Of a stretch of 64,000 nucleotides of DNA, positions 27,144 to 37,278 are shown piece after piece. Position numbers and translations under genes: made by a program. Numbering within the stretch: position 1 is the first letter of the stretch; every line of letters begins with the position of its first letter. Origin of the DNA: Prevotella sp. UBA4217 (GTDB taxonomy: Bacteria > Bacteroidota > Bacteroidia > Bacteroidales > Bacteroidaceae); contig DFTH01000011.1 in the NCBI GenBank assembly GCA_002379425.1, positions 38,884-102,883 on the forward strand. The letters are read 5' to 3'. The notes beneath the pieces were generated by a model. The model was not told the DNA's origin and made no database searches. It saw only the letters and a list, made by a program, of their open reading frames with translations.

Positions 27144-28448
27144 ATGTTGTTAAGGCTTGAAGACTACCTGGCTCAAGATGCAGAGCGCTATCCTGATAAG
27201 ACGGCTGTCATCTGTGGGGAAAGGAGTTTTACATATTCGCAGTTGTGGCAGCAGGTGCAGCAGCGGGCTGCAGACTTTCCTCGAGGGGAGGTGATTCCCT
27301 TCCGTTCTTCGCAGACCATTGACTTTCTTGTGACCTATCTCGCCATCCATTTGGCAGGTAGTGTCGCAGCCCCGTTGGAGAAGGATACCCCTCAGAGCCT
27401 GTACGATGAGATTGTCGCCCATCTGGCTGCCTGCGAGGTGCCGGATGGAACTGCTGATGTGCTCTATACCACAGGTACGACGGGTAGGTCGAAAGGGGTT
27501 ATGATTAGCCATCGTACCATCGTGGCGGATGCAGAGAACCTGATTGCTGGACAGGGGTTCTCCCATGAACTGGTGTTTGTGGTTCATGGGCCGCTCAACC
27601 ATATCGGTAGTCTGTCGAAGATATATCCCTGTATCCTGTTGGGCTGCACCATCCATATCCTCGATGGTATCCGCAATGCCGACTTGTTCTTCGAGGCCTT
27701 CCGTCAAGAGGGGAAATATGCCACCTTCTTCGTGCCCGCTAATATCCGTTTCCTGCTCTCCTTCGATGCCAAGCGCTTTGCTACCCTTGCCGACAGACTC
27801 GAATTCATTGAGAGCGGAGGAGCCCCGCTGTCATATACCGACATGCTTCATCTCAGCGAGATTCTGCCCCATTCGCGACTCTATAACACATACGCTTCTA
27901 CGGAGACAGGTATTATCGCGACCTATAATTACAACGATGGACGGTGTCTGGCGGGTTGCTTGGGCCGCCCTATGCCACATTCTCGCATTATCATTACACC
28001 TGAAGGAATGATTTCCTGTCAGGGCGATACACTGATGAGCGGTTATATAGGAGACCCGGAACTGACGGCAACAGTGCTCCGTGACGATACCGTTTATATG
28101 TCGGACTATGGTATGCTCGACGAGGAAGGTATGCTCCATATCGGTGGACGTGAGAGTGATGTAATCAATGTGGGTGGCTTCAAGGTGGCTCCAACGGAAG
28201 TGGAGGATGTGGTCATGTCCATCGATGGCGTGCAGGACTGTATATGTATTTCTGCTGAGCACCGCATTATGGGCAGAGCCGTTAAATTGTTGGTAGTGAT
28301 GGACGACGGCTTCGTTTTAGATAAGAAAAAGATTGCGCGATACATTGCTGCCCGCCTGGAGCCCTACAAGGTGCCACAACTCTATGAGCAGGTGGATGCC
28401 ATCGCCCGTACTTATAATGGTAAACTTGACCGCAAGTACTATCAGTGA
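27144..28448 (+). CDS. AMP-dependent acyl/aryl-acid ligase (ANL superfamily)
   Basis: A 434-residue adenylating enzyme, shorter than typical 500-residue family members because the N-terminal region is compact. It has the A3 core (LYTTGTTGRSKGVMIS), A5-like YASTETG, an A7/A8-like region (MSDYGMLDEEGMLHIGGRESDVINVGGFKVAPTEVE split over neighbouring strands) and the C-terminal lysine in NGKLDRK. It probably loads a starter or free acyl chain onto the operon's ACP. It is the final gene of the operon; its stop overlaps the convergent flavoprotein gene by 7 nt. Confidence 0.85.
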   Translation: MLLRLEDYLAQDAERYPDKTAVICGERSFTYSQLWQQVQQRAADFPRGEVIPFRSSQTIDFLVTYLAIHLAGSVAAPLEKDTPQSLYDEIVAHLAACEVPDGTADVLYTTGTTGRSKGVMISHRTIVADAENLIAGQGFSHELVFVVHGPLNHIGSLSKIYPCILLGCTIHILDGIRNADLFFEAFRQEGKYATFFVPANIRFLLSFDAKRFATLADRLEFIESGGAPLSYTDMLHLSEILPHSRLYNTYASTETGIIATYNYNDGRCLAGCLGRPMPHSRIIITPEGMISCQGDTLMSGYIGDPELTATVLRDDTVYMSDYGMLDEEGMLHIGGRESDVINVGGFKVAPTEVEDVVMSIDGVQDCICISAEHRIMGRAVKLLVVMDDGFVLDKKKIARYIAARLEPYKVPQLYEQVDAIARTYNGKLDRKYYQ

Positions 28449-29629
28449 GCCTTACTGATGGCCGTAGCCACTGTATAGGCAGTGGTCCATGCTGCCTGGA
28501 AGTTGAAGCCGCCCGTGATACCGTCGATGTCAAGCACCTCTCCCGCGAAATAGATGTGGGGGAGGTGCTTGCTTTCGAGCGTGTTGGGATTGACGCTAGT
28601 AAGATTGACGCCACCGCAGGTGACGAACTCGTCCTTAAAGGCAGCACGGCCTTCTATCTGATAGGTGTCGTTGCAGAGGGTGCTTGTTAGGCGGTTCAAC
28701 TCCTTCTGGTTTAGATTCTGCCATCGGTTACGGGCACGTTCGCCAAGGGCTTTCTCCAAAAGATAGGTCCACAGACGGCTTGGCAGACCGAAAGGGCGGA
28801 TCGTGGTCAATTGCTTTTGTGGGCAGGTAGCGATGAGGCCACGGATTTCTTCCTGAATATCTGGTTCCTTACTGCTGGCCCAGTTGACGGAGAGAGGCAT
28901 CTGGTAGTGGTGCTCATGCAGTTCGCGTGCAGCGTAACTGGAGAGTTTCAGGATGGCGGGGCCGCTCATTCCCCAGTGTGTGATGAGCAAGGGACCCGTA
29001 GCGCGGAAGTTGGTGCCAGGGATGAAGGCCGTTGCCTTTTCGACGACTGTGCCCATGAGGGCGTGCAGTGCTTTGTCGGCGATGGAGAAGGTAAACAGTG
29101 AGGGGACAGATGGAATCAGGGGAACTGGTCCATGATCCTTGGCATCGTCAAGCAGTCTGTCCCCTGGCGTCCTGCCACCTGTGGTGATGGCAATGTAGTC
29201 GTAGCCTTTCAGGTCATCCAGCGACTCTATCTTGGAACCTGTCTGGATTACCACCCCGTGGCGCTTGGCTTCGAAGAGAAAACAGTTGATGATGGAATGG
29301 GAGTCTTGAGATTCTGGGAAGACACACTGGTCATCCTGTGTCATCAGTCTGACTCCATGCCTCTCAAACCATTTGTAGGCATCGTGGTAGTCAAATGTCT
29401 TGAAAAGTCGTTTCATGAGCCGATGGCCACGCGGATAGACTACAGAGAGATCGCATACACCTGCAAAACTGTTCGTGCAGTTGCAGCGTCCACCACCAGA
29501 GACCTCTACCTTCGCCAAGACCTTCTTGGACTTCTCGAAGATCGTCACCTCCATCTCTGGCATCATCTCCTTGAGGTTGATAGCCAGGAAGAATCCTGCC
29601 GCCCCTCCTCCTACGATGGCTGTCTTCAC
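28442..29629 (-). CDS. NAD(P)/FAD-dependent oxidoreductase, HI0933/YhiN family
   Basis: A 395-residue flavoprotein with the FAD-binding AIVGGGAAGFFLAINL at the N-terminus, the family motif KVEVSGGGRCNCTN, a central ITTGGRTPGD and the C-terminal FAGEVLDIDGITGGFNFQ. The biochemical role of this family is not settled; it is widespread and cytoplasmic. It starts with GTG at 29629, overlapping the stop of the upstream acyl-CoA synthetase gene by 4 nt (GTGA), so it is translated from that mRNA. It converges on the acyl-chain operon with a 7-nt tail overlap and no obvious terminator. Confidence 0.88.
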   Translation of the reverse strand: MKTAIVGGGAAGFFLAINLKEMMPEMEVTIFEKSKKVLAKVEVSGGGRCNCTNSFAGVCDLSVVYPRGHRLMKRLFKTFDYHDAYKWFERHGVRLMTQDDQCVFPESQDSHSIINCFLFEAKRHGVVIQTGSKIESLDDLKGYDYIAITTGGRTPGDRLLDDAKDHGPVPLIPSVPSLFTFSIADKALHALMGTVVEKATAFIPGTNFRATGPLLITHWGMSGPAILKLSSYAARELHEHHYQMPLSVNWASSKEPDIQEEIRGLIATCPQKQLTTIRPFGLPSRLWTYLLEKALGERARNRWQNLNQKELNRLTSTLCNDTYQIEGRAAFKDEFVTCGGVNLTSVNPNTLESKHLPHIYFAGEVLDIDGITGGFNFQAAWTTAYTVATAISKAH

Positions 29630-31740
29630 CTTTCTATCATTATACGTGCATCGACGGCTACTACATCGTTCTCATCTGCCAAAAGTGGGTTGATGTCCAT
29701 CTCAGTAATCTCTGTGGCAAAGCGGAGCAGGGTGGATAGTCGTACGATGATCTCTGCATATTTCTGTTCGTTGATCCCCTTTTGTCCGCGTGTACCTTTA
29801 ATGATCTTGTAGCCCTTGAGTGAGTGGATCATCGAATAAGCCTCTGCGTAGTTCAGAGGAGCCAGACCACTCGACACGTCCTTCAGTACCTCGACGAAGA
29901 TGCCGCCTAAGCCACAGAGTACCACATGGCCGAAGCGTTTCTCGTATTTTGCACCAATGAATAGTTCTGTTCCGTTGAGCATCTTCTGTACCATGACGCC
30001 TGTAGCATCTGGAATCTTCATCATGCGCTCGAACTCCATGACGAGATGTTCTGGCGTACGGATATTCAGGGCAACGCCACCTACATCACTCTTGTGCACG
30101 GGGCCGACAACTTTGGCAACAACGGGGTAGCCTACCTTTTCGGCAAAGGCTGTCAGTTCTTCTTTCGAGACGGACACCAACTCCGGTACCAGGGGAATAC
30201 CTGCGCAGGAGAGAACCTCGCGGACGACGTCAGGGGCAAGATAACCACTGGTGACACCGTCAAATTTCAGACGATTGGTCTCACGGTATATGATTTTGTT
30301 AAGCCTGGGAATGTCGATGCCGTAAAGTTGTACTTCGAACGGTGCAGGCATTGGTGTGTGCATAATCTGCGACAGGGCCGTGGCAAGGGTCACCTCGTCG
30401 CTGAAATTCACATGTCCTTTCTTCAGGAACTCCTCTACCTCAGGCCCAGCCGTATGCAGACAAGGCAGGGTGGGGAAGATAGGCTTCTTACACTCCTTGG
30501 TCTTTTTGTCGAGCACGTCGTATGCCTCGTAGAGTGCTGTCAGTCCTGGTGTGCCATAGATGACGGCTATGGCATCAATATTATCAAACTTATTCTCACA
30601 GTAGTCGATGACGGTTCCCAACTGCTCTGGTGTACCTGTTGCCAAGAAGTCGATGGGGTTGGCGACGGAGGAGCCAGGGAAGAGTTTGGACTTTAGTTCG
30701 TCAGCGATGGGCCCCTCTAGTTTGGGTACGTTCAGTCCGCCTTTGGAGAGTGCGTCCGTCAGCATCACACCCGGGCCGCCGGCATGGGTGACGATGGCAA
30801 AGTTTACGCTCTGCGTCCGTCCGTCGGCAGTGAGCCGTCCTTTCAGCGGCGGTAATGTGAAGATACAGCCGACGGTGGTCAGTTCCTCACGTGAGAAACA
30901 GCGTACTATACCGGCTTTACGGAACAAGGCCTCGACGGCGGAGTCGCTGCTGGCAATGGCACCCGTATGACTGGAGGCAGCGCGGCTACCACTCTCCGAG
31001 GCACCTGCCTTGATGGCGGCAATGCGACACCCCTTGCGGATGAGATTACCAGCATGGAAGAGCAACTTGTCAGGATTGGCGACATTCTCGATATAGAGTA
31101 GTTTGACCTTGGAATCAGTCTCAGGATTGAAATGCTCATCCATATATTGAAGCACGTCCTCAATACCGATCTGCTTGCCGTTGCCGATGCTCCATACGCT
31201 ATTGAACTGGAGTCCTTTGATGACGGCACTTTCCAGGATGAAGACGGCTGTGGCTCCTGAACCACTGATGAAGTCAACGCCCTGCGGGTTCAGGTTGGGA
31301 ATAGGCAGAGTGAAGACACTGTGGTGATGTCGGTTCAGCAGGCCGATGCAGTTGGGGCCGATGAGGGCTGCCCCATACTGCTCACAGGTGTCAAGGATAC
31401 GCTGTTCCAGTGCCGCCCCCTCCTTGGTCTCCTCACCGAAACCGGCAGAGATGATGACAAAGGCGCGGACTCCTTTCTCGGCACAGAGAAAATCGACATA
31501 GTCAGGACAGAACTTTGCTGCCACGACGAGAATGGCCATCTCCGTCTGGGGGATGTCCTTCACATCGTGGTAGGCCTTGATGCCCTGCACTTCCTCTTCT
31601 TTGGGGTTCACTATGTGCAGGTCGCCATGGTAACCGCCATTTTTGATATTCCGTACGATAGCACCGCCAGGCTTGTGTACGTTGTTGGAGCCGCCTATCA
31701 CGACGATGCTCTCTGGATTTAATAACTGTTGGTTAATCAT
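29626..31740 (-). CDS. acetate--CoA ligase family protein (ADP-forming), fused alpha-beta
   Basis: About 704 residues. The N-terminal half has a CoA-binding Rossmann domain (VVIGGSNNVHKPGGAIVRNI) and succinyl-CoA-ligase-like domains including GPNCIGLLN and the phosphohistidine loop SHTGAIA. The C-terminal half is an ATP-grasp domain (YPVVAKVVGPVHKSDVGGVALNI and GLGGIFVEVLKDVSSGLAP). Such enzymes interconvert acyl-CoA plus ADP and phosphate with acid plus ATP. The frame is open 12 codons further up to 31776, but the -7 box lies at 31746-31753 and the -33 element covers the upstream ATG, so the ATG at 31740 is chosen. Transcription should then start at or next to the ATG. Confidence 0.88.
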   Translation of the reverse strand: MINQQLLNPESIVVIGGSNNVHKPGGAIVRNIKNGGYHGDLHIVNPKEEEVQGIKAYHDVKDIPQTEMAILVVAAKFCPDYVDFLCAEKGVRAFVIISAGFGEETKEGAALEQRILDTCEQYGAALIGPNCIGLLNRHHHSVFTLPIPNLNPQGVDFISGSGATAVFILESAVIKGLQFNSVWSIGNGKQIGIEDVLQYMDEHFNPETDSKVKLLYIENVANPDKLLFHAGNLIRKGCRIAAIKAGASESGSRAASSHTGAIASSDSAVEALFRKAGIVRCFSREELTTVGCIFTLPPLKGRLTADGRTQSVNFAIVTHAGGPGVMLTDALSKGGLNVPKLEGPIADELKSKLFPGSSVANPIDFLATGTPEQLGTVIDYCENKFDNIDAIAVIYGTPGLTALYEAYDVLDKKTKECKKPIFPTLPCLHTAGPEVEEFLKKGHVNFSDEVTLATALSQIMHTPMPAPFEVQLYGIDIPRLNKIIYRETNRLKFDGVTSGYLAPDVVREVLSCAGIPLVPELVSVSKEELTAFAEKVGYPVVAKVVGPVHKSDVGGVALNIRTPEHLVMEFERMMKIPDATGVMVQKMLNGTELFIGAKYEKRFGHVVLCGLGGIFVEVLKDVSSGLAPLNYAEAYSMIHSLKGYKIIKGTRGQKGINEQKYAEIIVRLSTLLRFATEITEMDINPLLADENDVVAVDARIMIER

Positions 31741-31745
31741 GGATG

Positions 31746-31777
31746 CAAAGATAATATAATAATTCATAATTTCCAAA
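31746..31777 (-). promoter_or_regulatory. Promoter for the ADP-forming acyl-CoA synthetase, abutting the ATG
   Basis: Minus strand TTTG (31774-31777), a 20-bp spacer and TATCTTTG (31746-31753). Only 5 nt separate the -7 box from the ATG, predicting a leaderless or near-leaderless transcript. Confidence 0.7.
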
Positions 31778-31797
31778 TGAAATTCAAATAAAATAAC

Positions 31798-31805
31798 TAT
31801 CTTTG
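31798..31805 (+). promoter_or_regulatory. -7 box for the alpha-2-macroglobulin operon
   Basis: TATCTTTG, 31 nt before the ATG at 31837. No matching TTTG is seen about 20 bp upstream. Confidence 0.5.
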
Positions 31806-31836
31806 CATAGTAAAACAGTTAATATAGGATCGTGAG

Positions 31837-34800
31837 ATGAAAAAAGTATTCATTCTATTAGTAGCATTGATGATACCTGTGTTTATCTTTGGAGAGAGTT
31901 ATTCGTCCCTTTGGGAGAAAGTGAACGAGGCAGAGAAGAAGGACCTGCCTCGTAAGGAGTATGAACTCTTGCGTCAGATCGTCAAGAAGGCCGAGAAAGG
32001 TAAGGATTATGGTCATCTGCTGAAAGCAGAATTACTGGGGGCCATGCTGATGAGTGAGATTGCCCCCGACTCCCTGGAGCCTGAGGTGGTGCGCATCCAA
32101 CAGCGCTGCGACCAGACCAGAGACGAGGTGCTGAAGACGGTCTATCAGACGGTGCTTTATCGTATATGCAGTAGTTATTCATCTCTGGCCATCCCATTGA
32201 AGAAACCTGAACTTACAGAGACTGTTTGTCAGATGTTGGCGAAGGTGAAGGAACAGGAGTATGTGCCTTTCGTAGTTGAGGGCGGCGACAGTGAACTTTT
32301 CGGACAAGATCTGCTGAGTATCGTGGGCTACGAACTAGATGAACTCGACGTGCTCTATGACTATTATACTAAGGTGAATAATCGTCGCGCTGCCTGTATC
32401 GTGGCTGCGCGCGAGTTTCGCTATGATGCTAAGAAACTGGATGAGTTGCTTACCCTGTATGGTGATATCCCTGAGGCTGGTGAACTGGCAATAGCCCGTT
32501 ATGAACGGATGTATGGTAATCCTGTCAGCGAGAGGATTTCCTTTATCCATCAGGCGCTTAACAAGTGGGGCAGTTGGAAGCGGATGAACTATCTCCGAAA
32601 CGAGGAGACCAGACTCACGAACCCGGAGTTCCGCCTCACTTTCGATAGGGTGGTGGCGATGCCTGGACAATCGACGTTGCTGGTAATGAGGGAGATGCGT
32701 AACCTTCAGTCGTTGACGCTCAAGATATATCAAGTGAAAGCCGATGGCGACATCGATCTCAATCCTACTTACGATAAGGATTTTGTAAAACTGAAGCCGC
32801 TGATAGGGGAGACTGTTCACGAAGAGACGCGCTCCTATCAAGATAAGGCTTCTTATGAATTCTATGAGGATTCGATGACGATTCCAGAACTACCTGTGGG
32901 TGTTTATATGATGGAATTTAGCACACCTTCAGGTCTTCAGCCAGTGCGCCGTATGTATTTCGTGACCGACGTGTTCGTGATTTCAGAGATGCAGCCCACG
33001 GATATGGATGAGCGCTTTGTCGTGGTCAGTGCCCGTACTGGCCAGCCTATCGCCGGAGCCCATCTGCGCATCAAGAACTATCGCACCTATGACCATTTTG
33101 AAACCACTGAGGGAACGACGGATGAGAAAGGCGAGTATATCTTCAAGGGAAAGGATGTGCCTCGTCAGCACCGAGAGGTGTTTGCCTATACGGATAGTGA
33201 CAGGGCCTGCCCTGACAGAACCACCAACAGCAAGTACTCCTATTATTCTGCTTCCAGGGTAGTGGAGCGCACCCTGCTTTATACGGACCGTAGTATCTAC
33301 CGTCCTGGCCAGACTGTCCATGTGTCTGTGCTCTCCTATCAGGTGAAGGATGGACAGGAACAGTCTGTCGCAGATGGTAAGTCTCTCGCTCTCCGTCTGT
33401 ATGATGCGAATGGCAAACAGGTGGAGGAACGACAGGTCACGACGGATGTCTATGGTGTGGCTGCCGCTGATTTCGTCCTGCCGGCCACAGGACTGACAGG
33501 CATGTTCTCTATCCAGACTGATAGCGAGTGTCATTATATCCGTGTGGAGGAATACAAGCGTCCTACATTTTATGTCGAGTTCCCTGAGGTGAAGGAGGCA
33601 TACGCACCAGGTGACACGTTGTCCGTGAAAGGTACGGCCCTGAGTTATGCTGGGGTACCCGTACAGAAGGCGAAGGTCAGTTACAAAGTGGTGCGCCGTA
33701 AACCTTTCTGGTGGTGGTCTTATAGCCGCTATTGGGATATGGGAGTCGTAGGGCATGGCAGCCAAGGTGATGAAATCGCCAAGGGTGAAACTCAGACGGA
33801 TGAGAAAGGACAGTTCATAGTGGATGTGCCGCTGCAACTGCCAGAGAGTGCCTCACCGATATTCTATAATTTCGTCGTGACGGCTGATGTGACAGACCAG
33901 GCCGGAGAGACGCGGAGCGGAGAAATCGCCCTGCCCCTTGGCAATCGTAAGACCGTGTTGACGGCGGATCTGCCAAAGAAGGTGCTGGCGGATGATCAGC
34001 CAGAGGTGACCCTCCATCTGCTGAATGCCGCTGGAAAGGATATCCAGACGAAGGCTCGTTATCAGATTGATGGCGGAGCCTGGCAGACGGTGGATACCAA
34101 TACACCGTTCTCCCTCGCCAGTCATCGTTTGGAGAGTGGCAGGCATACGCTGATGGCCATCTGTCAGGAGGATACCCTCGAACGGTCGTTTGTGCTCTTT
34201 GCCCTCGACGACCAGGTACCAGCGACGGAGACTGACGACTGGTTCTATCAGTCAGCCACCCGATTTGCTGATGCCAATTCTCCTGTTACTATTCAGGTGG
34301 GATCTTCTGCAGAGGATGTGCATATCGTCTATAGTGTCTTTGCGGGAGAGAAATTGATGGAGCGTGGGGCAGTGGATAGGAGTAACCGCCTGTTCAACCT
34401 GAAGGTAACCTATGAGGAGGCATACGAGAATGGTGTGCTCCTCACCTTTGCCTGGGTGAAGAACCAGCAATGCTTTACCCATACGGCCAGTATCGAGAAG
34501 CCAATGCCTGACAAACGGTTGAAGTTGCAATGGACCACCTTCCGCGACCGTCTGCGACCTGGTCAACAGGAGGAGTGGACGCTTTCTGTGAGGGATGCTG
34601 ACGACAGGCCTGTCGATGCCCAACTGATGGCTACACTCTACGACAAGAGTCTTGACCAGATCGCCAGTCACCAGTGGCACCTGGAACCTTATCTCTCTTT
34701 GCCGTTACCCTCAACGGAGTGGAGTCATCCTGTCTATGCCAAATCTACAGAGTATAGGCGTATGGACTGGAAGAGCCTGTCGTATGACGATCTGGACTTT

Positions 34801-37278
34801 AGTGAGTTCGACGAGTCCGTCATTCCCTCTCCCTATCGTACCCGTTTGTTCTCCCGTCAAGGAGCCGGAAACGTGCTGTACGATATGGCTCCAATGCCAA
34901 TGGCAGAGCCTATGATGATGGAGAAGTCGTCAAAAGTCAATGCCATGGTGATGGCCGAAGAGGCTTCTGAGGGCGATGAGGCGGAGACAGCCGAAGAAGG
35001 GCAGTCTGCGGGGGATGCCCAGCAGGTGGAGATGAGAGAGAACTTCAACGAGACTGCCTTCTTCTATCCCCAACTGACCACGGACGAGGATGGACATGTA
35101 GCAATGAAGTTCACCCTCCCGGAGAGTCTTACCACCTGGCGCTTTATGGGTATCGCCCATACCAGGGATATGCACTACGGATCCATTGAGGGAACGACCA
35201 TCGCCCAGAAGGATGTGATGATCCAACCCAATATGCCGCGCTTCCTGCGTGAAGGTGACGAGGCCTCTATCACTGCCCGTATCCATAACTTAGGAGATAA
35301 AGACCTGTCGGCTAAGGCCCAACTCCGTTTGCTCCACCCGGAGACGAATGCGGTTGTGGCTGAATGGTCTCAACCACTCACCCTCAAGGCTGGCGAGACA
35401 AACACTGTCTCCTTCAATATCCCATGTTCCATGTTCCACGGAGAGCACTCCCTGCTCGTCTGTCAGATGAGTGTCAGCGGCAAGGGCTTCTCGGATGGTG
35501 AACAGCATTATCTGCCCATCCTTCCTGCCTCCGAGCGTGTTATCGTTACGTCGCCCATCACTCAGCATCATGCGGGTATGGTGACTGTTGATCTCGCTAA
35601 GATGGTTCCTGCCGACGCCCGTCAGCCGAAACTGACCATCGAATATACGGAGAACCCCGTATGGCTGATGATACAGTCACTGCCAGCCCTCGGTGTTACC
35701 TTCGATGATAACGCCATCTCTCTGGCGGCGGCCTATTATGCCAACGGACTTGGTAAATATCTCATCGACCAGCAGCCCAAGGCCAAGAAAGCCTTTGAAC
35801 TCTGGAAACAGGAGGCGGTTAACGCTCAACTCTCATCCCTCAACTCTCAACTGGAGAAGAATCAGGAACTGAAGGAGGTGATGCTCAACGAGACGCCATG
35901 GGTGCTCGATGCCGATCGGGAGACGGCCCAGAAAGAGCGCCTGGCTGATTTCTTCGACGATAATCAGATGCAGAACCGTCTTTCTACTGTCCTTGGTAAA
36001 CTCAGTAAACTCCAGCAGCGCGACGGTGCCTGGTCGTGGTGGCCTGAGATGCCGGGCTCGTTCTATATGACAGTGGCTGTCTCAGAGATGCTCGTCCGCC
36101 TGAATGACATGACAGGCAATCGTTCCGATTCCGAGTCGATGCTCTCTAAGGCATTCGCCTTCATGGGCAAGGAAGTCGTGGAGGATGTGGAGGAGATGAA
36201 GAAGTGGGAAAAAGAGGGACATGATGTCTCCTTCCCCAGTTTCAAGACACTTCAGTGGCTCTATCTCTCAGCCCTCGACGGCAGGACGCTCCCCAGCGAT
36301 GTGAAGAAGGCCAACGACTACCTGCTGACACTCCTGAAGAAAGACATCAAGGACCAGTCGCTCTATGAGAAGGCGATGACGGCTGTCATCCTCTCGAAAT
36401 CGGAACCCGCCAGAGCGGCAGAATATGTGCAATCACTCAAGGAGTATTCCGTCTATCGTGAGGAACTGGGACGCTACTACGACACACCACGTGCCTATTA
36501 CTCTTGGTTCGACTATAAGATTCCCACGCAGACCGTCGCCATTGAGGCCATGCAGCGTATCACCCCCGATGACCAGCAGACTATCCTTGAGATGCAGCGC
36601 TGGCTCCTACAGGAGAAGCGTACTCAGGCCTGGGACACCCCAGTCAACAGTGTGAATGCCATCTATGCCTTCCTCAAGGACAGTCCAGCCCAGCAGTTGG
36701 CTACAGGTAACGTCCAACTAAAGGTGGATGGTCAGCCGCTGGAGACGCCGCAGGCCACTGCCGCCATCGGCTACGTGAAGACCACCGTGCCCGCCACGTC
36801 GAAGTCCTTCACCGTCGAGAAATCGTCAGAGGGTACCTCGTGGGGTGCTGTCTATGCGCAGTTCATCCAACCAGTCAAGAGTATTGCAGATGCTGGTAAT
36901 GGCTTCTCCGTGAAACGCGAACTGCTCACGGCAGACGGTCAGCCCGTGGAGCACCTGAAGGTGGGCGACCGTGTGAAGGTGCGTATCACTATTACCGCCG
37001 ATCGTGACTACGATTTCGTGCAGGTGATCGACAAGCGTGCTGCCTGCATGGAACCAGTACAGCAACTGAGCGGCTATCGTCGCGGTGCCTACTGCACACC
37101 CAAGGATAACACCACGAACTATTATTTCGACATGATGCCAAAGGGTACCCGTGTCATTGAGACAGAATATCACATCGACCGTCCAGGGACCTATGAGACG
37201 GGCACCTGTACCGTGCAGTGCGCATACGCACCTGAGTTCCATGGCATCACCAAATCTCATACACTTAATATCAAATGA
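31837..37278 (+). CDS. alpha-2-macroglobulin family protein without a thioester
   Basis: A very large exported protein of 1813 residues with a signal peptide (MKKVFILLVALMIPVFIFGE). After an N-terminal helical region come macroglobulin-like domains with the MG2 signature DRSIYRPGQTVHVSV (about 485), then the A2M core NETAFFYPQLTTDEDGH and SLTTWRFMGIAHT (about 1070-1110). A terpenoid-cyclase-like helical domain and a receptor-binding-like C-terminal domain follow. No Cys-x-Glu-Gln thioester is found. Family members trap proteases in the periplasm; thioester-less forms exist in Bacteroidota. The DUF1573 gene overlaps its end by 4 nt. A block of four heptamer repeats lies inside the reading frame at 35827-35854. 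Confidence 0.88.
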   Translation: MKKVFILLVALMIPVFIFGESYSSLWEKVNEAEKKDLPRKEYELLRQIVKKAEKGKDYGHLLKAELLGAMLMSEIAPDSLEPEVVRIQQRCDQTRDEVLKTVYQTVLYRICSSYSSLAIPLKKPELTETVCQMLAKVKEQEYVPFVVEGGDSELFGQDLLSIVGYELDELDVLYDYYTKVNNRRAACIVAAREFRYDAKKLDELLTLYGDIPEAGELAIARYERMYGNPVSERISFIHQALNKWGSWKRMNYLRNEETRLTNPEFRLTFDRVVAMPGQSTLLVMREMRNLQSLTLKIYQVKADGDIDLNPTYDKDFVKLKPLIGETVHEETRSYQDKASYEFYEDSMTIPELPVGVYMMEFSTPSGLQPVRRMYFVTDVFVISEMQPTDMDERFVVVSARTGQPIAGAHLRIKNYRTYDHFETTEGTTDEKGEYIFKGKDVPRQHREVFAYTDSDRACPDRTTNSKYSYYSASRVVERTLLYTDRSIYRPGQTVHVSVLSYQVKDGQEQSVADGKSLALRLYDANGKQVEERQVTTDVYGVAAADFVLPATGLTGMFSIQTDSECHYIRVEEYKRPTFYVEFPEVKEAYAPGDTLSVKGTALSYAGVPVQKAKVSYKVVRRKPFWWWSYSRYWDMGVVGHGSQGDEIAKGETQTDEKGQFIVDVPLQLPESASPIFYNFVVTADVTDQAGETRSGEIALPLGNRKTVLTADLPKKVLADDQPEVTLHLLNAAGKDIQTKARYQIDGGAWQTVDTNTPFSLASHRLESGRHTLMAICQEDTLERSFVLFALDDQVPATETDDWFYQSATRFADANSPVTIQVGSSAEDVHIVYSVFAGEKLMERGAVDRSNRLFNLKVTYEEAYENGVLLTFAWVKNQQCFTHTASIEKPMPDKRLKLQWTTFRDRLRPGQQEEWTLSVRDADDRPVDAQLMATLYDKSLDQIASHQWHLEPYLSLPLPSTEWSHPVYAKSTEYRRMDWKSLSYDDLDFSEFDESVIPSPYRTRLFSRQGAGNVLYDMAPMPMAEPMMMEKSSKVNAMVMAEEASEGDEAETAEEGQSAGDAQQVEMRENFNETAFFYPQLTTDEDGHVAMKFTLPESLTTWRFMGIAHTRDMHYGSIEGTTIAQKDVMIQPNMPRFLREGDEASITARIHNLGDKDLSAKAQLRLLHPETNAVVAEWSQPLTLKAGETNTVSFNIPCSMFHGEHSLLVCQMSVSGKGFSDGEQHYLPILPASERVIVTSPITQHHAGMVTVDLAKMVPADARQPKLTIEYTENPVWLMIQSLPALGVTFDDNAISLAAAYYANGLGKYLIDQQPKAKKAFELWKQEAVNAQLSSLNSQLEKNQELKEVMLNETPWVLDADRETAQKERLADFFDDNQMQNRLSTVLGKLSKLQQRDGAWSWWPEMPGSFYMTVAVSEMLVRLNDMTGNRSDSESMLSKAFAFMGKEVVEDVEEMKKWEKEGHDVSFPSFKTLQWLYLSALDGRTLPSDVKKANDYLLTLLKKDIKDQSLYEKAMTAVILSKSEPARAAEYVQSLKEYSVYREELGRYYDTPRAYYSWFDYKIPTQTVAIEAMQRITPDDQQTILEMQRWLLQEKRTQAWDTPVNSVNAIYAFLKDSPAQQLATGNVQLKVDGQPLETPQATAAIGYVKTTVPATSKSFTVEKSSEGTSWGAVYAQFIQPVKSIADAGNGFSVKRELLTADGQPVEHLKVGDRVKVRITITADRDYDFVQVIDKRAACMEPVQQLSGYRRGAYCTPKDNTTNYYFDMMPKGTRVIETEYHIDRPGTYETGTCTVQCAYAPEFHGITKSHTLNIK
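35827..35854 (+). repeat. heptamer repeat inside the alpha-2-macroglobulin gene
   Basis: Four 7-bp units (CAACTCT, CATCCCT, CAACTCT, CAACTGG) encode the polar stretch NAQLSSLNSQLEK. The pattern matches other 7-bp arrays in the window and is probably an in-frame insertion in a surface loop. Confidence 0.6.
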
